A DNA stretch of 64,000 bases from Porphyra umbilicalis (Eukaryota; Rhodophyta; Bangiophyceae; Bangiales; Bangiaceae): contig KV918815.1 of the NCBI GenBank assembly GCA_002049455.2, positions 1 through 64,000 on the forward strand. The letters run 5' to 3'. The notes under the pieces are model-generated. The model was not told the DNA's origin. It did no database searches and saw only the letters and a list, made by a program, of their open reading frames with translations. Positions 40,855-50,864 of this stretch are shown here, piece after piece. Numbering within the stretch: position 1 is the first letter of the stretch; each line of letters begins with the position of its first letter. The position numbers and the translations under genes are program-made.

Positions 40855-42290
40855 TTGTCTTGCTGGTGTGTGCTCGTTGTGCGCCGGACGGGTGGACGGG
40901 GCACGGCGACGAGTGGGGCTCGTATGGAGTGCGGGGTTTTGCCTCTGTCAGGCGGCTCGGCACCTTCTACTGACCGGCAACCCTTCGTGCTCTCTGGATC
41001 GGTTTTCCCCTCCCGCGCTGTGTTTTCAACAACCAGTCCGCCGCTCCATCGACGACAACACCGCCAAGAAGCTGCTTTGGGCAGCCAACTTCGTCGTCAG
41101 CTGCAGCTTGACGGGCGGGGGGGCTCAGTCGTCTTTGTTGCGACCGCTACTGACGACCTGGATGCCCTTGAGGTGGCGGCTGCGCTTGTCGTCAAGGGGG
41201 TGGCGACCTACAGCGGCATCTGGGAGGCTGTTGTGTCGTTGCGCGCTCACGCGCCCGACGTCAGGCTGATCCGTAGGCGCGTCAATTCTGTCGCCGACAT
41301 GCAAATGCAGTTGACCCAGAGGTTGCGGCGGGACACCTCGTCGCTCCAAAAATGGAACAGCGCGTTGGTGGCGGGAGCCAGGGACACCTTCCGGCTTCGA
41401 AAGGCCATCAGCCGCGTAAAGGATCGCATCCGCAAGCTGGATACCGACCTCAGGAGGATTCGTGAAGTCGCCGACAAGGCCACCATGGAGCTGGGTCAAC
41501 GTGAGCACATCATCAATCACCTCTACGTGACTGCCCGTAACGCTTTCTGCCGCACCCAGTGGCGCATGGGTTTCGCCCAAGGGATGCGGAAGCTGATGGC
41601 GGCGAGCGTCATGTCAAGTGGATCGACGGGGCGGGACGCGACTGCCGAGCCGCCGGTGCTGCCATCGCCGTCTGCACCCTGGCGCCGACGGAGGTGCCCT
41701 CCCTCGGCCAGCACGTGCGGCACAATATGCTCGTGTCGCGAGTCGCCGCCGAGGCGACGCGGTCGGTTAGGATCGAGCTGCTGCTCGCTTTGGGGTGCCG
41801 CCATCGCCGTCTGCACCCCGGCGCCGACGGAGGTGCCCTCCCTCGGCCAGCACGTGCGGCACAAGATGCTCGTGTCGCGAGTCGCCGCCGAGGCGACGCG
41901 GTCGGTAAGGATCGAGCTGCTGCTCGCGTCGGGGTGCCGCCATCGCCGTCTGCACCCTGGCGCCGACGGAGGTGCCCTCCCTCGGTCAGCACGTGCGGCA
42001 CAATATGCTTTTGTCGCGAGTCGCCGCCCAGGCGACGCGGTCGGTTAGGATCGAGCTGCTGCTCGCTTTGGGGTGCCGCCATCGCCGTCTGCACCTTGGC
42101 GCCGACGGAGGTGCCCTCTTTCGGCCAGCACGTGCGGCAGAATATGCTCGTGTCGCGAGTCGCCGCCCAGGCGACGCGGTCGGTTAGGATCGAGCTGCTG
42201 CTCGCGTCGGAGACGCAGTACCTGGCACTGGAGGACTGTGCCAAGCCGGGGCAACAGGCTTCCGTATGTTATATATTCCCTGGCCTTTAG
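40855..42290 (+). pseudogene. Coiled-coil-like hypothetical protein expanded by 139-bp repeats
   Basis: The central part (about 41100-41600) reads VVFVATATDDLDALEVAAAL, TYSGIWEAVVSLRAHAPDVR, then a charged helical region with ALVAGARDTFRLRKAISRVK, RKLDTDLRRIREVADKATME and HIINHLYVTARNAFC. From 41661 it enters four 139-bp repeats. Because 139 is not a multiple of three, each unit is read in a different frame. The apparently original frame of the unit (LAPTEVPSLGQHVRHNMLVS, RVAAEATRSVRIELLLA) connects to a tail ending ASVCYIFPGL at 42290. The upstream frame ends at 42048. A frame change near 41130 is also needed to include FVVSCSLTGGG. Function unknown; it may be part of a transposon. Confidence 0.4.
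41661..42216 (+). repeat. 139-bp tandem repeat, four units
   Basis: GCCATCGCCGTCTGCACC starts at 41661, 41800, 41939 and 42078. Units are highly similar, with substitutions such as CACAATATG/CACAAGATG and GCCGAGGCG/GCCCAGGCG. Confidence 0.9.
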
Positions 42291-42539
42291 GACAGGGTAC
42301 TCTCAAAGTGTAGTGATGCACACATATACTTAGATCGTGGGACTTGCTTTCCGTTTCAGAGGTGACAGTCTGCATTCATCTTCTCGGCCTGTCGTGCTCT
42401 GCTGTTTCGTGTCGGACATACGGAAAACACTCACTGCCTGTCACGCAAAGCACTGGTCCCAGCCGAGGTGGGATTGAGCTGGACAGTGTCCGCACCACGG
42501 CCGGAGCGCCACCCCCCACAAGCTGGAATGCAGGGACGT

Positions 42540-42906
42540 TTGTGATTGGCCAAGAGGAGCAACAGCAGTGCATCTCCGGTCCCATCTTTACAGAATGTGC
42601 CCGTACTGCCCGCAAACGCACAATCGGCCCACTCATTTTTCTAAGATTACTTGAGAATCCTGAAGAAAATCTCGATAACTCACTGCTCTGGGCTACTTTA
42701 CCACATGAGACGACTGAGAAAGGAAGAATATCTCAAGAAAACGGAGAATCTCGATTCTGTACGAACCTGGCGGTTGGAGAGCCAATGGCGCGTCGAAGAT
42801 ACGCACTCAGCAGCTGTTTGATGCTGTTCTAGACCAATGGTTGGCCTGTTTTACAAAGCAGTCCCGGTCTTGGCCGATGAGGACAAAATGGGGGGATCAG
42901 CAACTC
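42540..42906 (+). repeat. Diverged relative of the MITE-like element
   Basis: Collinear similarity to 39120-39506: CAGCAGTGCATCTCCGGTCC and TTTACAGAATGTGCCCGTAC near 42565-42610, GAGCCAATGG near 42780, CAGCAGCTGTTTGATGC near 42810, and GATGAGGACAAAATGGGGGG ending ATCAGCAA at 42906. The left terminal repeat is not recognisable and no TA follows. Confidence 0.6.
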
Positions 42907-43123
42907 ATTGAGGGAGAATGTCTTTTCGATGCTGTCATAGAATTCCGAGCTTCGTCACTGTCATGGCGGCTAGTCGTCCTGTCCCTTTGCCACCATGGCG
43001 TTGGGTCCCTTTTTTCGTACCCAGTTGTCGCTGTGTCTTTTTCTCTTCTCCAGTTGTCGCGTCCCCATTGTCGGTCCCCATTTGATATCTTCATCTTTGT
43101 CGTATGGTTCCCAGTATAAAGCA

Positions 43124-43216
43124 ATGGTCAGCAAAGCAACCAAGCACAGCACCCGGCGCGCCGCCACACGCAGGGGGAGGTCGACAGCGAAGGCCGCCAG
43201 ATGCCTCAAGAAATGA
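43124..43216 (+). CDS. Very small basic ORF behind a TATA-like motif
   Basis: A 30-codon frame, MVSKATKHSTRRAATRRGRS followed by ten more residues ending in two lysines, lies a few bases after AGTATAAAG (43113-43121). Composition is strikingly basic. It may be a real micropeptide or chance. Confidence 0.2.
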   Translation: MVSKATKHSTRRAATRRGRSTAKAARCLKK

Positions 43217-44187
43217 ACAAGAGATGAGTAAACACTCCGGCAGGGGCCGGGGGGGGGAACGAGGAAGGACGTGAAACGCATGGAGGAAAAGAACGAACGT
43301 CAGTACAGCGCGACTTGCATGGCGTGCGGATGGGGGGAGGGAGGGGGGCAAAGAATGGGGAAGATGCGGCGCGCGGGCGCAAAGAAAGGGGTAGGGGGGG
43401 GGGCAAAAAAAGGGGCGGATGCGGAGCGCGGGCCCGAAGAAGGAGCGGATGCGGCGCGCGCGTCGAAGCGAGAGCAAGGCGGTGCGGTGACGACGATGGA
43501 GTGGTGCTGTGAAAGGCCCGACGGAGGGGCCAGATGACAAGATGGCGAAACGACGGAAGAGAGCGGAGAGGCAGTGCAGGCGCGCTGCTGACCATTTCTG
43601 GGCCTTGGTGTGGAGTGTATACTGTACAGTGGGGGTTCCCCGAAGGCATCTGTGAACGCTTTTGGCGGAATCTGTAATCGCTTGCGTGTGTCATCCATCT
43701 GGACCAGAGCGATCGTGAGCCATCTAATGCTGAAACGTGGATATTCTTGATTGGGCGTGCAGATGGGACCATCCAATCAAATGGCCTAGAGGGTGACCAT
43801 CAAATCGACTAGGGCCATCTATTCTATGCAACGTGGCTGCCTAAGCGTTGAGAACACGAATGGATCCCTACTAGAAGCTTCGCTAATAAAGGCTGAGAAG
43901 GACCACCGCCTGGAGCTCTTGCTGATGACATGGTTTAGACAACTGCATACTTATAGCCTCTGAGGTCGTTTTGAACGATCTGGGCTCGGGCGTTTGTACA
44001 ACTCCTTGCCGACCTCCGCCTCTACAACCTCCAGACGGCGATCACCGGCCTCCGAGACCCTTTCCAGAGGGGGTCCGCCGTTTGTCAACTTCGGATCCCC
44101 TTTGTCCATTTATGACCGCGACTCGAGGTGGATCGAGCAACCCGTTTGCCAAACCGTCGGTGAGCCGCCGACGTCCGGTGCTGCCAG
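43217..44187. other. No gene identified
   Basis: Purine-rich sequence with G runs (43240-43560), then AT-richer spacer. No supported feature. Confidence 0.5.
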
Positions 44188-46275
44188 TCAATACGCATCC
44201 TCTGTGTATCGGACCTGCGTGGCCACCCGCGGGAGCGAAGCGTGCAGCCGGCCGACCGCTACTGCGTCCGCTCTGGCCGCAGACGGCATGTTGTCATGGA
44301 TCAGCTCCAACGACCGCAGAGCGGGCGCGGCGGCCAACGAGGCGACAGCTTCGAGGAGGTCCTCGCTGAGATAGTGAGTCCCTCTGACGTTGACGGATGT
44401 CATCGTCGCTACCGCGGCTGACGCCACCACCCGGCGGAGCAACCACCCCACCAGCGCAGGCTGCGGCAGCGGAGGAGTCATCGAGGTGGGCGGCCTACGC
44501 TGATGCACGTTGAGCCGCAACTCGGCGAGTGCCGGCGGCTTCGCCCACGACGGCGGCACGGCGGCGCGGTCACGGTCGTAAGGATAAGACTCTTCAATCG
44601 TCAGGGAGCGCAGGCGTGGCAATAGCGGCAGGTCACCGAGGATGTCCGTCGCGCTGACGGTGGGCGTCACCAGCAGCCGCTCCAAGCGCGCCGCCGCCCG
44701 CCTGTCGCTGAGCACCTGTACGCAGGCGGCCTGGTCCAAGCCGCTAGCCTCCAAGTTGAGGGTGACAGGAAAGTGCGCAAGGCTGAGAACGGCGTCGGCG
44801 CCCCCAGGCGTCATAACCGACAATTTGAAGTCGTCGAGGCGTCGGCCGAGAAGCATCGCCTCCAGGCCGCGTATGTCGTAATTCTGCTCCTGCCACGTCT
44901 CCGAATCGACCACCATGGAGGTGACCCACGGTAGCGCGCCGTTATCGACTGTCAGCGTGTCGTCGGCCACGACCAACGCATCGAGGGTGAGTGCCAGCGT
45001 CTCACCAGCACCCTCTCCCAAGTGGCAGACCAACACCAGGCGGTCGGTTCTTGGAAAGGCCGCCACTACCGCCGCCGCCGCCGCCGGGCTCAGCGTGTCC
45101 ACCAGATGATTTCCGAAAATGCCAAGCGTCCGCACCGCCGGGAACACGTACGCACCCGAGGCCGGCAAGACGGCGATGACCGCCGTGGACAAATCCCCGA
45201 GCGCGCACAGTTCAAATGTTTCGAGGGTGAGCGCCACCGCGGCGACTGCGGCCGACAGTCCGTCGAGGTCGTCGCCCCCAACGCGCAAGCGCAACGTTTG
45301 GAGCGGCCGTCCCCCGCCCCCGACGCCCCAGGCCCCAAAGGCGGGGACGACCACGTTCCCCAAGGCGAGCACTTCGGTCACCGCGGTGGTCCGCAGCGCC
45401 GCGCCAATCGACCGCCACGCCGCACGCCGGCGGTCGCGCGACACGGTACACGCGGTAGTGTCGACGGACATGTCGCATGAGGGCGCGCCGGTTGACGGCT
45501 CCTCGTCGAGCAGCTCCACGGCGAGCAAGCGCACCGCCTGGGGCAGCATGGAGAGTACCGCTGCCAGCCACTCGGCGTGCAGCAGAGCACAACGGGAGTG
45601 GTCAGAAGCACCTCCGCCGGTATCACCGTCACCATCGCTCCCCCCACCGTCGCAGCTGCCACGCCCTCCTCCAGTTTGGGTCGCGTCCGCCGCGTTCACG
45701 GTCGCGGGTTTTCCGCACGGGCAGCGCCACTTGATGATCAACAGAGGCATCGCCTCCATCACAGCCCGCCGCGGGCGAGTGGAGGCGCCAAGCAAGCCGG
45801 CGGTCCAGTCCTCCTTGTAGCATTGACCGGCGACCAGCCGCAGGCAGTCGTCGTTGAGGTCGAGCAATCCCAGAGGGCGCAGGGCACTGCCGCACGTCAG
45901 CTGATTGTCACGAGCCAGAGAAGGGGGGCTCGTGGCACCACTATTTACCGGGGGCGCGGAAACCCCGTTCATTGTGGACAGGGTCGCGGCCGGGCCCGTG
46001 GCGGAGGCGTTGGGCGTGTAAGGGGGTGTTGAGGACAGGTCTCCCGCGACAGAAGAGCGGGCAGACATTGGCGGCCACTGTCTGCCGACGGATGTGCATG
46101 CAAAGGGGGTGCCAGCGAGCGAGGCAGACGACAGCAGCGGCAAGGCCGGGGAGCGCAAGGTGGGGGTTGGACAGCGGTCTGACGGGGGCAGAGGCGACAG
46201 AGAGGAAGCTGCGTGGGGGGGGGGAGGGGGGTCACACCGGCGCGTCACAGCCTCACCGCCCGTCTCGGCCAGCAC
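44188..46275 (-). CDS. F-box-like leucine-rich repeat protein
   Basis: An uninterrupted 695-codon frame. The first ~125 residues are Ser/Pro/Thr-rich and probably disordered or untranslated; MSARSSVAGDLSS or MNGVSAPPVNSG are alternative starts. About residues 130-175 read LRPLGLLDLNDDCLRLVAGQ followed by MEAMPLLIIKWRC, resembling an F-box-type 'l.dL.ddcL..i' element. The rest is leucine-patterned: LLAVELLDEEP, VTEVLALGNVVVPAFG, LQTLRLRVGGDDLDGL, VRTLGIFGNHLVD, LERLLVTPTVSATDIL, LRSLTIEESYPY, LAELRLNVHQRRPP and LRSLELIHDNMP. These are irregular repeats of about 25-40 residues as in SCF substrate receptors. A protein-protein interaction role is inferred from this pattern; the ligand is unknown. 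No membrane segment or signal peptide is seen. It is one of the few intact cellular-looking genes here. Confidence 0.6.
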   Translation of the reverse strand: MLAETGGEAVTRRCDPPPPPHAASSLSPLPPSDRCPTPTLRSPALPLLSSASLAGTPFACTSVGRQWPPMSARSSVAGDLSSTPPYTPNASATGPAATLSTMNGVSAPPVNSGATSPPSLARDNQLTCGSALRPLGLLDLNDDCLRLVAGQCYKEDWTAGLLGASTRPRRAVMEAMPLLIIKWRCPCGKPATVNAADATQTGGGRGSCDGGGSDGDGDTGGGASDHSRCALLHAEWLAAVLSMLPQAVRLLAVELLDEEPSTGAPSCDMSVDTTACTVSRDRRRAAWRSIGAALRTTAVTEVLALGNVVVPAFGAWGVGGGGRPLQTLRLRVGGDDLDGLSAAVAAVALTLETFELCALGDLSTAVIAVLPASGAYVFPAVRTLGIFGNHLVDTLSPAAAAAVVAAFPRTDRLVLVCHLGEGAGETLALTLDALVVADDTLTVDNGALPWVTSMVVDSETWQEQNYDIRGLEAMLLGRRLDDFKLSVMTPGGADAVLSLAHFPVTLNLEASGLDQAACVQVLSDRRAAARLERLLVTPTVSATDILGDLPLLPRLRSLTIEESYPYDRDRAAVPPSWAKPPALAELRLNVHQRRPPTSMTPPLPQPALVGWLLRRVVASAAVATMTSVNVRGTHYLSEDLLEAVASLAAAPALRSLELIHDNMPSAARADAVAVGRLHASLPRVATQVRYTEDAY

Positions 46276-47051
46276 CTCGGTGCCGTTCTAGCGGCAACGG
46301 GTCGGCGGGGAAAGGAGGGCGGAACAGATAGCGCGCTATCTGTGCGCGCAGTGGAACAGCTATGGCTTGAGACCCTGGGACGACACCAACAATACTACTG
46401 AGGCAGAAGAGCAGTGGCGTCGGGGCCACGACTGGCTCTGTAGCCCCACGAGCCGCAGGCCGGCGCCACCAGCTGTGCCGACGTGGCACGGCGGCGCCCG
46501 ACCGACTCGATCCGTCGGCAGGGCAAGAATCGCAATTCATATCATTCAACAAGAGCAAGGCCAGTAATGTCGGATTCCACAAACTTTACTGCCACGTGGC
46601 TGATGTGGCGGCTCTATGCAGAATCTGTCACACCCAGCAACGCCTGCTATGCAGAACCGTGCACAAACACGGAGTATCCAATACAAACCGCGCAATAAGG
46701 CCACCCAAATAAAACTTTCATGGGTACGTTGCTGTTCAGTAGTGTGAGGTGCAGGGGGTAGGGAGCAAGCGGGGATCACCCAATCAGGCACGCTTGCCTT
46801 ATGTGAAATCACGCTCAGCCCATTCCACGCAGTTGGGGGGAGGGCGAGCCAAACCGTGTCGCCGGGTAGTCCTGTCGGGGAATACCCGCCCCGGAAGAAA
46901 ACCCCGAAGAGCACACACGCACGGCGTCGACCGGGAAAAGGCGCCCCGAGCGACAAACACGAGTTGTGTGACCGGAAGTTTACTTGCCCGCGTCGAAGGC
47001 CTCGAGACGACACTCACGCCTCACCCTCTTATCCCATCCGTTCCCCTCGAG
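46276..47051. other. Upstream region of the LRR gene and spacer
   Basis: No supported gene. Contains a 20-bp palindrome listed separately. Confidence 0.5.
46324..46343. promoter_or_regulatory. Perfect 20-bp palindrome
   Basis: ACAGATAGCGCGCTATCTGT is fully self-complementary and lies about 50 bp upstream of the longest start of the LRR gene, so it is a candidate dimeric protein-binding site. Confidence 0.4.
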
Positions 47052-47179
47052 CCCTCGGAAGACCCTCCTCAGACACCCTCAAAGGACCCTCGGAAAACCC
47101 TCCTCAGACACCCTCAAAGGACCCTCGGAAAACCCTCCTCAGACACCCTCAAAGGACCCCCGGAAAACCCTCCCCTCAG
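47052..47179. repeat. 35-bp tandem repeat, 3-4 units
   Basis: The unit CCTCGGAAAACCCTCCTCAG plus 15 more bases recurs with anchors (AAAGGACCC) at 47081, 47116 and 47151. Confidence 0.85.
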
Positions 47180-48144
47180 GGCCCACGGGGCCCATAACCC
47201 AGACGACGGCCGAAGTTTCGAATACCGCCTTGAGTAGAGGCGTGGGAAGGGTGCTACGTGACACCCGTGCGGCGTCCCGGGGTCAGGGGCGCGAAGTAAC
47301 ATAAGTCGATAATCCAAGCTGGGTTTACACAAAATTAGGCCCTTAAGTAGGGGCCCGCTCGGGGGGGTTACGATTTCCAGGGAAGTATTGGGATTGCGGT
47401 TGTGGTTGGTGAGCCACGAGGTGATCACAAGTGGGTCGCCAACGAAACAATTTGAAAAGTGTGTTAGTGGGACATATTTCCGGGGAATCTGGTTCCCCGA
47501 GTGTGGGGGCCATGTGACGGACCGTCACAATTCCCCCTTCTTAAGGGGTTGCCTTCCCGGCGGCCCAGAGCCACGGGGGCGGGCCCGCACGAGTGTGGCG
47601 AGCGGGCCAGGACGGCTAGCCGCCGGGCTCCCCAGTGTGGGGCCCGGGTGCTGCCCCGGTCCTCGCCTGCGATGGCCGCCTGGGATCGTGGGGGCGCCCC
47701 CGCCGGGGCAAGGGGGTACGCGCCGTCGCCGTACGGTGGACACGGCGGCGGGGGCCAGGGGTGCAGTCGCGTGTCCGGGGCGTGCCTGCTAACCGTGCCC
47801 AGGGGGGCCAACAGGGGGGGGGGGGTGCCCAGGATGGCACCCCCCGCCCCCCCACTTGAGGGGCTGTCTTGCAAGCCCCCCCCCTCAGCAGGGAGTCATC
47901 CAGGGGGAGTGGCCCGCAGGGCGGGGCTGAGGGGGCCCGCGGAGAGGGCCCCTGTCCCCACACAGGGGCTCATAAAATGGGGGTAGGCGGGGGACAGACG
48001 GGGAGGCCGTCCACCACCGGCCATCACCGTTTCCTCCCCGCCGCTACTCGAGTTGAGAGCCTCCCCCTCGTCCCTCTGTGCGAAGGCCGTCCCCCTCCCC
48101 ATTGCACTCCCCCTCGCCGTCCCCCCTACCCGGGCGCGGCGGCT
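47180..48144. other. Probable terminal region of the gypsy element (3' LTR not resolved)
   Basis: No gene supported. The stretch has C/G runs (47810-47885). If the antisense ORF at 48145 belongs to the gypsy element read from 58-64 kb, its 3' LTR must lie here; I cannot delimit it because the partner LTR is outside the window. Confidence 0.35.
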
Positions 48145-50583
48145 ATGGCTTCCTCGCGGTCGACGGCAGTGGCGCCGACCGAGGAGATGGCTTCCCCAAG
48201 TGCGGGGCGCGCCACGCCGGCGCCGAGTGGGACGCCGGCGTCGGCTACGGCCAAGTCGGGCAGCTCTGCGGCGGGGTCCCCGCGGCTGGGCGGGGCGCCG
48301 GGAAGTATGGGCTCCCCCAAGGCGAAGGGCTCGACGGCGGCCACCCCGCGGGCTGACGGGGCGATGGCGTCGGCACCTGCCACGCCGGCCGGCGCCACCA
48401 AGTCCAGTGGCGCGGCCGTGGCGGCGTCCCGGGGCAAGGCAGCCCGCCGGGCGCGCCAGGCCAATGCCTCACCCCCGAGACGGGAGTTCTCGGCGGCGGG
48501 GAGTCAAGCAAATCAACCGCAGCCTTCCCCTTGCCGGTCCAAGTCGACGGCGGGGTCGGCGTCGGCCTCCCGCGCGTCGAGTGCGCCGCCGCGGTCGGCT
48601 GGGGAGGACGCGGCCGGGCCCCGCGCGACGGCGGCGCGCGTGCCGCTGCCGCCCAGCCGGCCGGCCACTCCTCCGGCGGCGGAGGCGGCGCCGGGCGAGG
48701 CGGGGGATGATCACATGGAGCAGGAGTCCCCCCCCCCGGTGCCGCGCCGGGGGCGCCTCCCGGCAGTGGAGGAGGCGGGGCGCGCGGGGCCGGGGGCGTT
48801 GGTTCAGTGGACGCCCCCGGCTGCCCCCAGTCAGATGGGGGAGTGCCGCTTGCGGACGCTTTACTCCGCGATCCCGCTGCCCAAGCAGGGCCCGGCTTGG
48901 CAGCGCTGGCTGGCGCGCCACCCCGTGCAGTACGAACTGCCTGCCGGGGTGGCGACGGAACTCCTCGCCCTACAGGAGGCGGGGGACGCGCCGTGGGTGG
49001 AGCGCGTGGCCGTGCACCTGTCCAATGTCATGCACGGGGCCACCGCCGGCGACGTGCCGCCCGTCGTGGCGTGGGAGTGGGCGTGTTGCTCCCTTCCGTA
49101 CTTGGGGGAGGGGGAACCCCACTTCCACCACCAGGACGCCCGCACCGAGCGCCGGGTGCGGGGTTCGTCGGGCATCCTGGTGCGGGCCTCTCAAGTGGAG
49201 AGCTTCCAGGTCCACAAATCTACGCGGCGGGCATACTACGTCCCGACGCCGTCCTGGTGGTCGGCCCTGGAGGTGCCCTTCGGGTTCCTGGCCTGGATGC
49301 CGCGCAAAGTGGCCTACTTTGGCACTGCGCTCCGCCGGGGGGAGTCTACCCTGGCGGCGGCCATCCTCGCTACCCAGGGGGTGCTGGAGGTGGTGAGGGT
49401 GTGGTATGCCTCCGCCCGTACCAAGGGGTACCTCTGGCATCTGCCAGCCGCCATAGTGGGGCGGCTGGTGGGGCTCCGCCTCGCCAACGTGGCGGAGGGG
49501 GCCGGCCCGGACGCGCATGCGTACCTCAGTGAGTTAATGGACCTCCACCAGTCCTTGGACTGGAAGGCAGCCGGGCCCTACCTGGCCCGCCGAGTTGGCG
49601 GGGAGGAGGGCGCGGCGCCTCGGGCGTTTGACCACTGTGACAAACGCCTGGTAGCCGGGCGCATAGGCCTCCCTGAGGGCTTGGGGGACCTGGCCTACCC
49701 CTACTCTGCGGGGGTAACGGCGACGTCGCCCCCGCCCGACTCGGGTTGGGGTGCGCCGGGGGCCAGTGTCCCCCAGCAGCGCATGCGCACCCGAGGTACT
49801 GCCGAGCGCCCCCCTGCTCGTGATGGCGCTGTCCGGCGGACCACCCGGGCGAGGGCGCCCGCCGTGGGGCGGTCGGGCCATCCGACGCTTGCCCCGCCGG
49901 GGGTCCCGTACTACCCGGCCCTTGGGGCGGGGCAGAGCCTCAGGTGGAAGAACGTTACCCCGCGGTGCGCCCACGCCTTGGCGACCCTCTACCCAAGTGC
50001 GGCGGGGGCGCTTAGGGCTGCCCACGGGGAGGCGATAGTGGCCTACCTGGTGGACACCCTGGCGTGGGTTGCCCGGGGGGCGGGGGCCGTACTGCGAGAC
50101 TGCTCGGCACCTCGGTCTGCCGCAGCCGAGCAGTTCTTTGTGGACACCACCCCAGAGGCCATCGGGGACCAGATGGCATCCCGCTTGGGGGAGCACGGCC
50201 AGCGGGTGGCGGCTGGGCCCGCGGGGGCTTCGGCGGGCGGGGGCCCCAGTCGGGCCCCGTACGCCGGGGAGCCTACTGGCTCGGCCGTGCCCTACCATGG
50301 GGGGGGATACCCCTCCACCGCTGGGGGGTACGCCGCGGCGGGGGCGGCACCGAGTAGGGTGCCGCGCTCGTCGTGGGGGCCGGGCCCCTCAGACCGGGGG
50401 TCGGCCCAGGAGTATCCGGCGGACCACTCGGGTTACGACCAGTTCGGAGAGTACCAGGGGTTGTCATGGATATATCCTTCAGGGATTTATCCGAGCATTA
50501 TAATCGTATCCTCCTCGGATACGAGCCGCTGCGGTGTATCCGTATCCCAATATGCCTCGATGACTCTGCCATTAATAATCTGA
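48145..50583 (+). CDS. Long ORF of unknown function, antisense to the gypsy element, truncated by hAT
   Basis: The frame is open from 47869; I start at MASSRSTAVAPTEE (48145) because upstream codons look like leader sequence. About 170 Ala/Ser/Pro-rich residues come first. A globular region of about 320 residues follows, with motifs TLYSAIPLPKQGPAWQRWLA, VAWEWACCSLPYLGEGEPHF, STRRAYYVPTPSWWSALEVP, LAAAILATQGVLEVVRVWYA and YLSELMDLHQSLDWKAAGPY. Later comes a second ordered part (VTPRCAHALATLYPSAAG, EAIVAYLVDTLAWVARGAGA) and a Gly/Tyr/Ser-rich tail. The hAT element begins at 50455, so the last ~42 codons come from the transposon; across the insertion the host frame would end about 12 codons later, at 58348-58350. 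No known domain recognised. A structural or regulatory role in the retroelement is only a guess. Confidence 0.6.
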   Translation: MASSRSTAVAPTEEMASPSAGRATPAPSGTPASATAKSGSSAAGSPRLGGAPGSMGSPKAKGSTAATPRADGAMASAPATPAGATKSSGAAVAASRGKAARRARQANASPPRREFSAAGSQANQPQPSPCRSKSTAGSASASRASSAPPRSAGEDAAGPRATAARVPLPPSRPATPPAAEAAPGEAGDDHMEQESPPPVPRRGRLPAVEEAGRAGPGALVQWTPPAAPSQMGECRLRTLYSAIPLPKQGPAWQRWLARHPVQYELPAGVATELLALQEAGDAPWVERVAVHLSNVMHGATAGDVPPVVAWEWACCSLPYLGEGEPHFHHQDARTERRVRGSSGILVRASQVESFQVHKSTRRAYYVPTPSWWSALEVPFGFLAWMPRKVAYFGTALRRGESTLAAAILATQGVLEVVRVWYASARTKGYLWHLPAAIVGRLVGLRLANVAEGAGPDAHAYLSELMDLHQSLDWKAAGPYLARRVGGEEGAAPRAFDHCDKRLVAGRIGLPEGLGDLAYPYSAGVTATSPPPDSGWGAPGASVPQQRMRTRGTAERPPARDGAVRRTTRARAPAVGRSGHPTLAPPGVPYYPALGAGQSLRWKNVTPRCAHALATLYPSAAGALRAAHGEAIVAYLVDTLAWVARGAGAVLRDCSAPRSAAAEQFFVDTTPEAIGDQMASRLGEHGQRVAAGPAGASAGGGPSRAPYAGEPTGSAVPYHGGGYPSTAGGYAAAGAAPSRVPRSSWGPGPSDRGSAQEYPADHSGYDQFGEYQGLSWIYPSGIYPSIIIVSSSDTSRCGVSVSQYASMTLPLII

Positions 50584-50864
50584 AGCGCGACTCGAGCTGC
50601 CCATTATATCATATTCTTCGTGTACTTATTATATCCGAGTATATCCGGCCAGAGGGTGGGACTGGGACCATCTAACAGCCGCCGGCGGCGCTTCTAGAGA
50701 TATTCTCGAGCCAGAGCGCTTCAATTGATCTAATCACACCCCCGGTTCCTGTGGCATCGGTAATAACGGTGCACAACCTCCCACCCCGCGACGCCAACTG
50801 TCTGTGCCAGCAACATGCTTCTCACGCTCCCGCTCTGTTTTTTTCCCAACCTCACTCAACAAGC

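Noticed and set aside
47052-47179. 35-bp direct repeats as a CRISPR array
   Set aside because: Units are contiguous with no spacers and the host is eukaryotic; it is a minisatellite.
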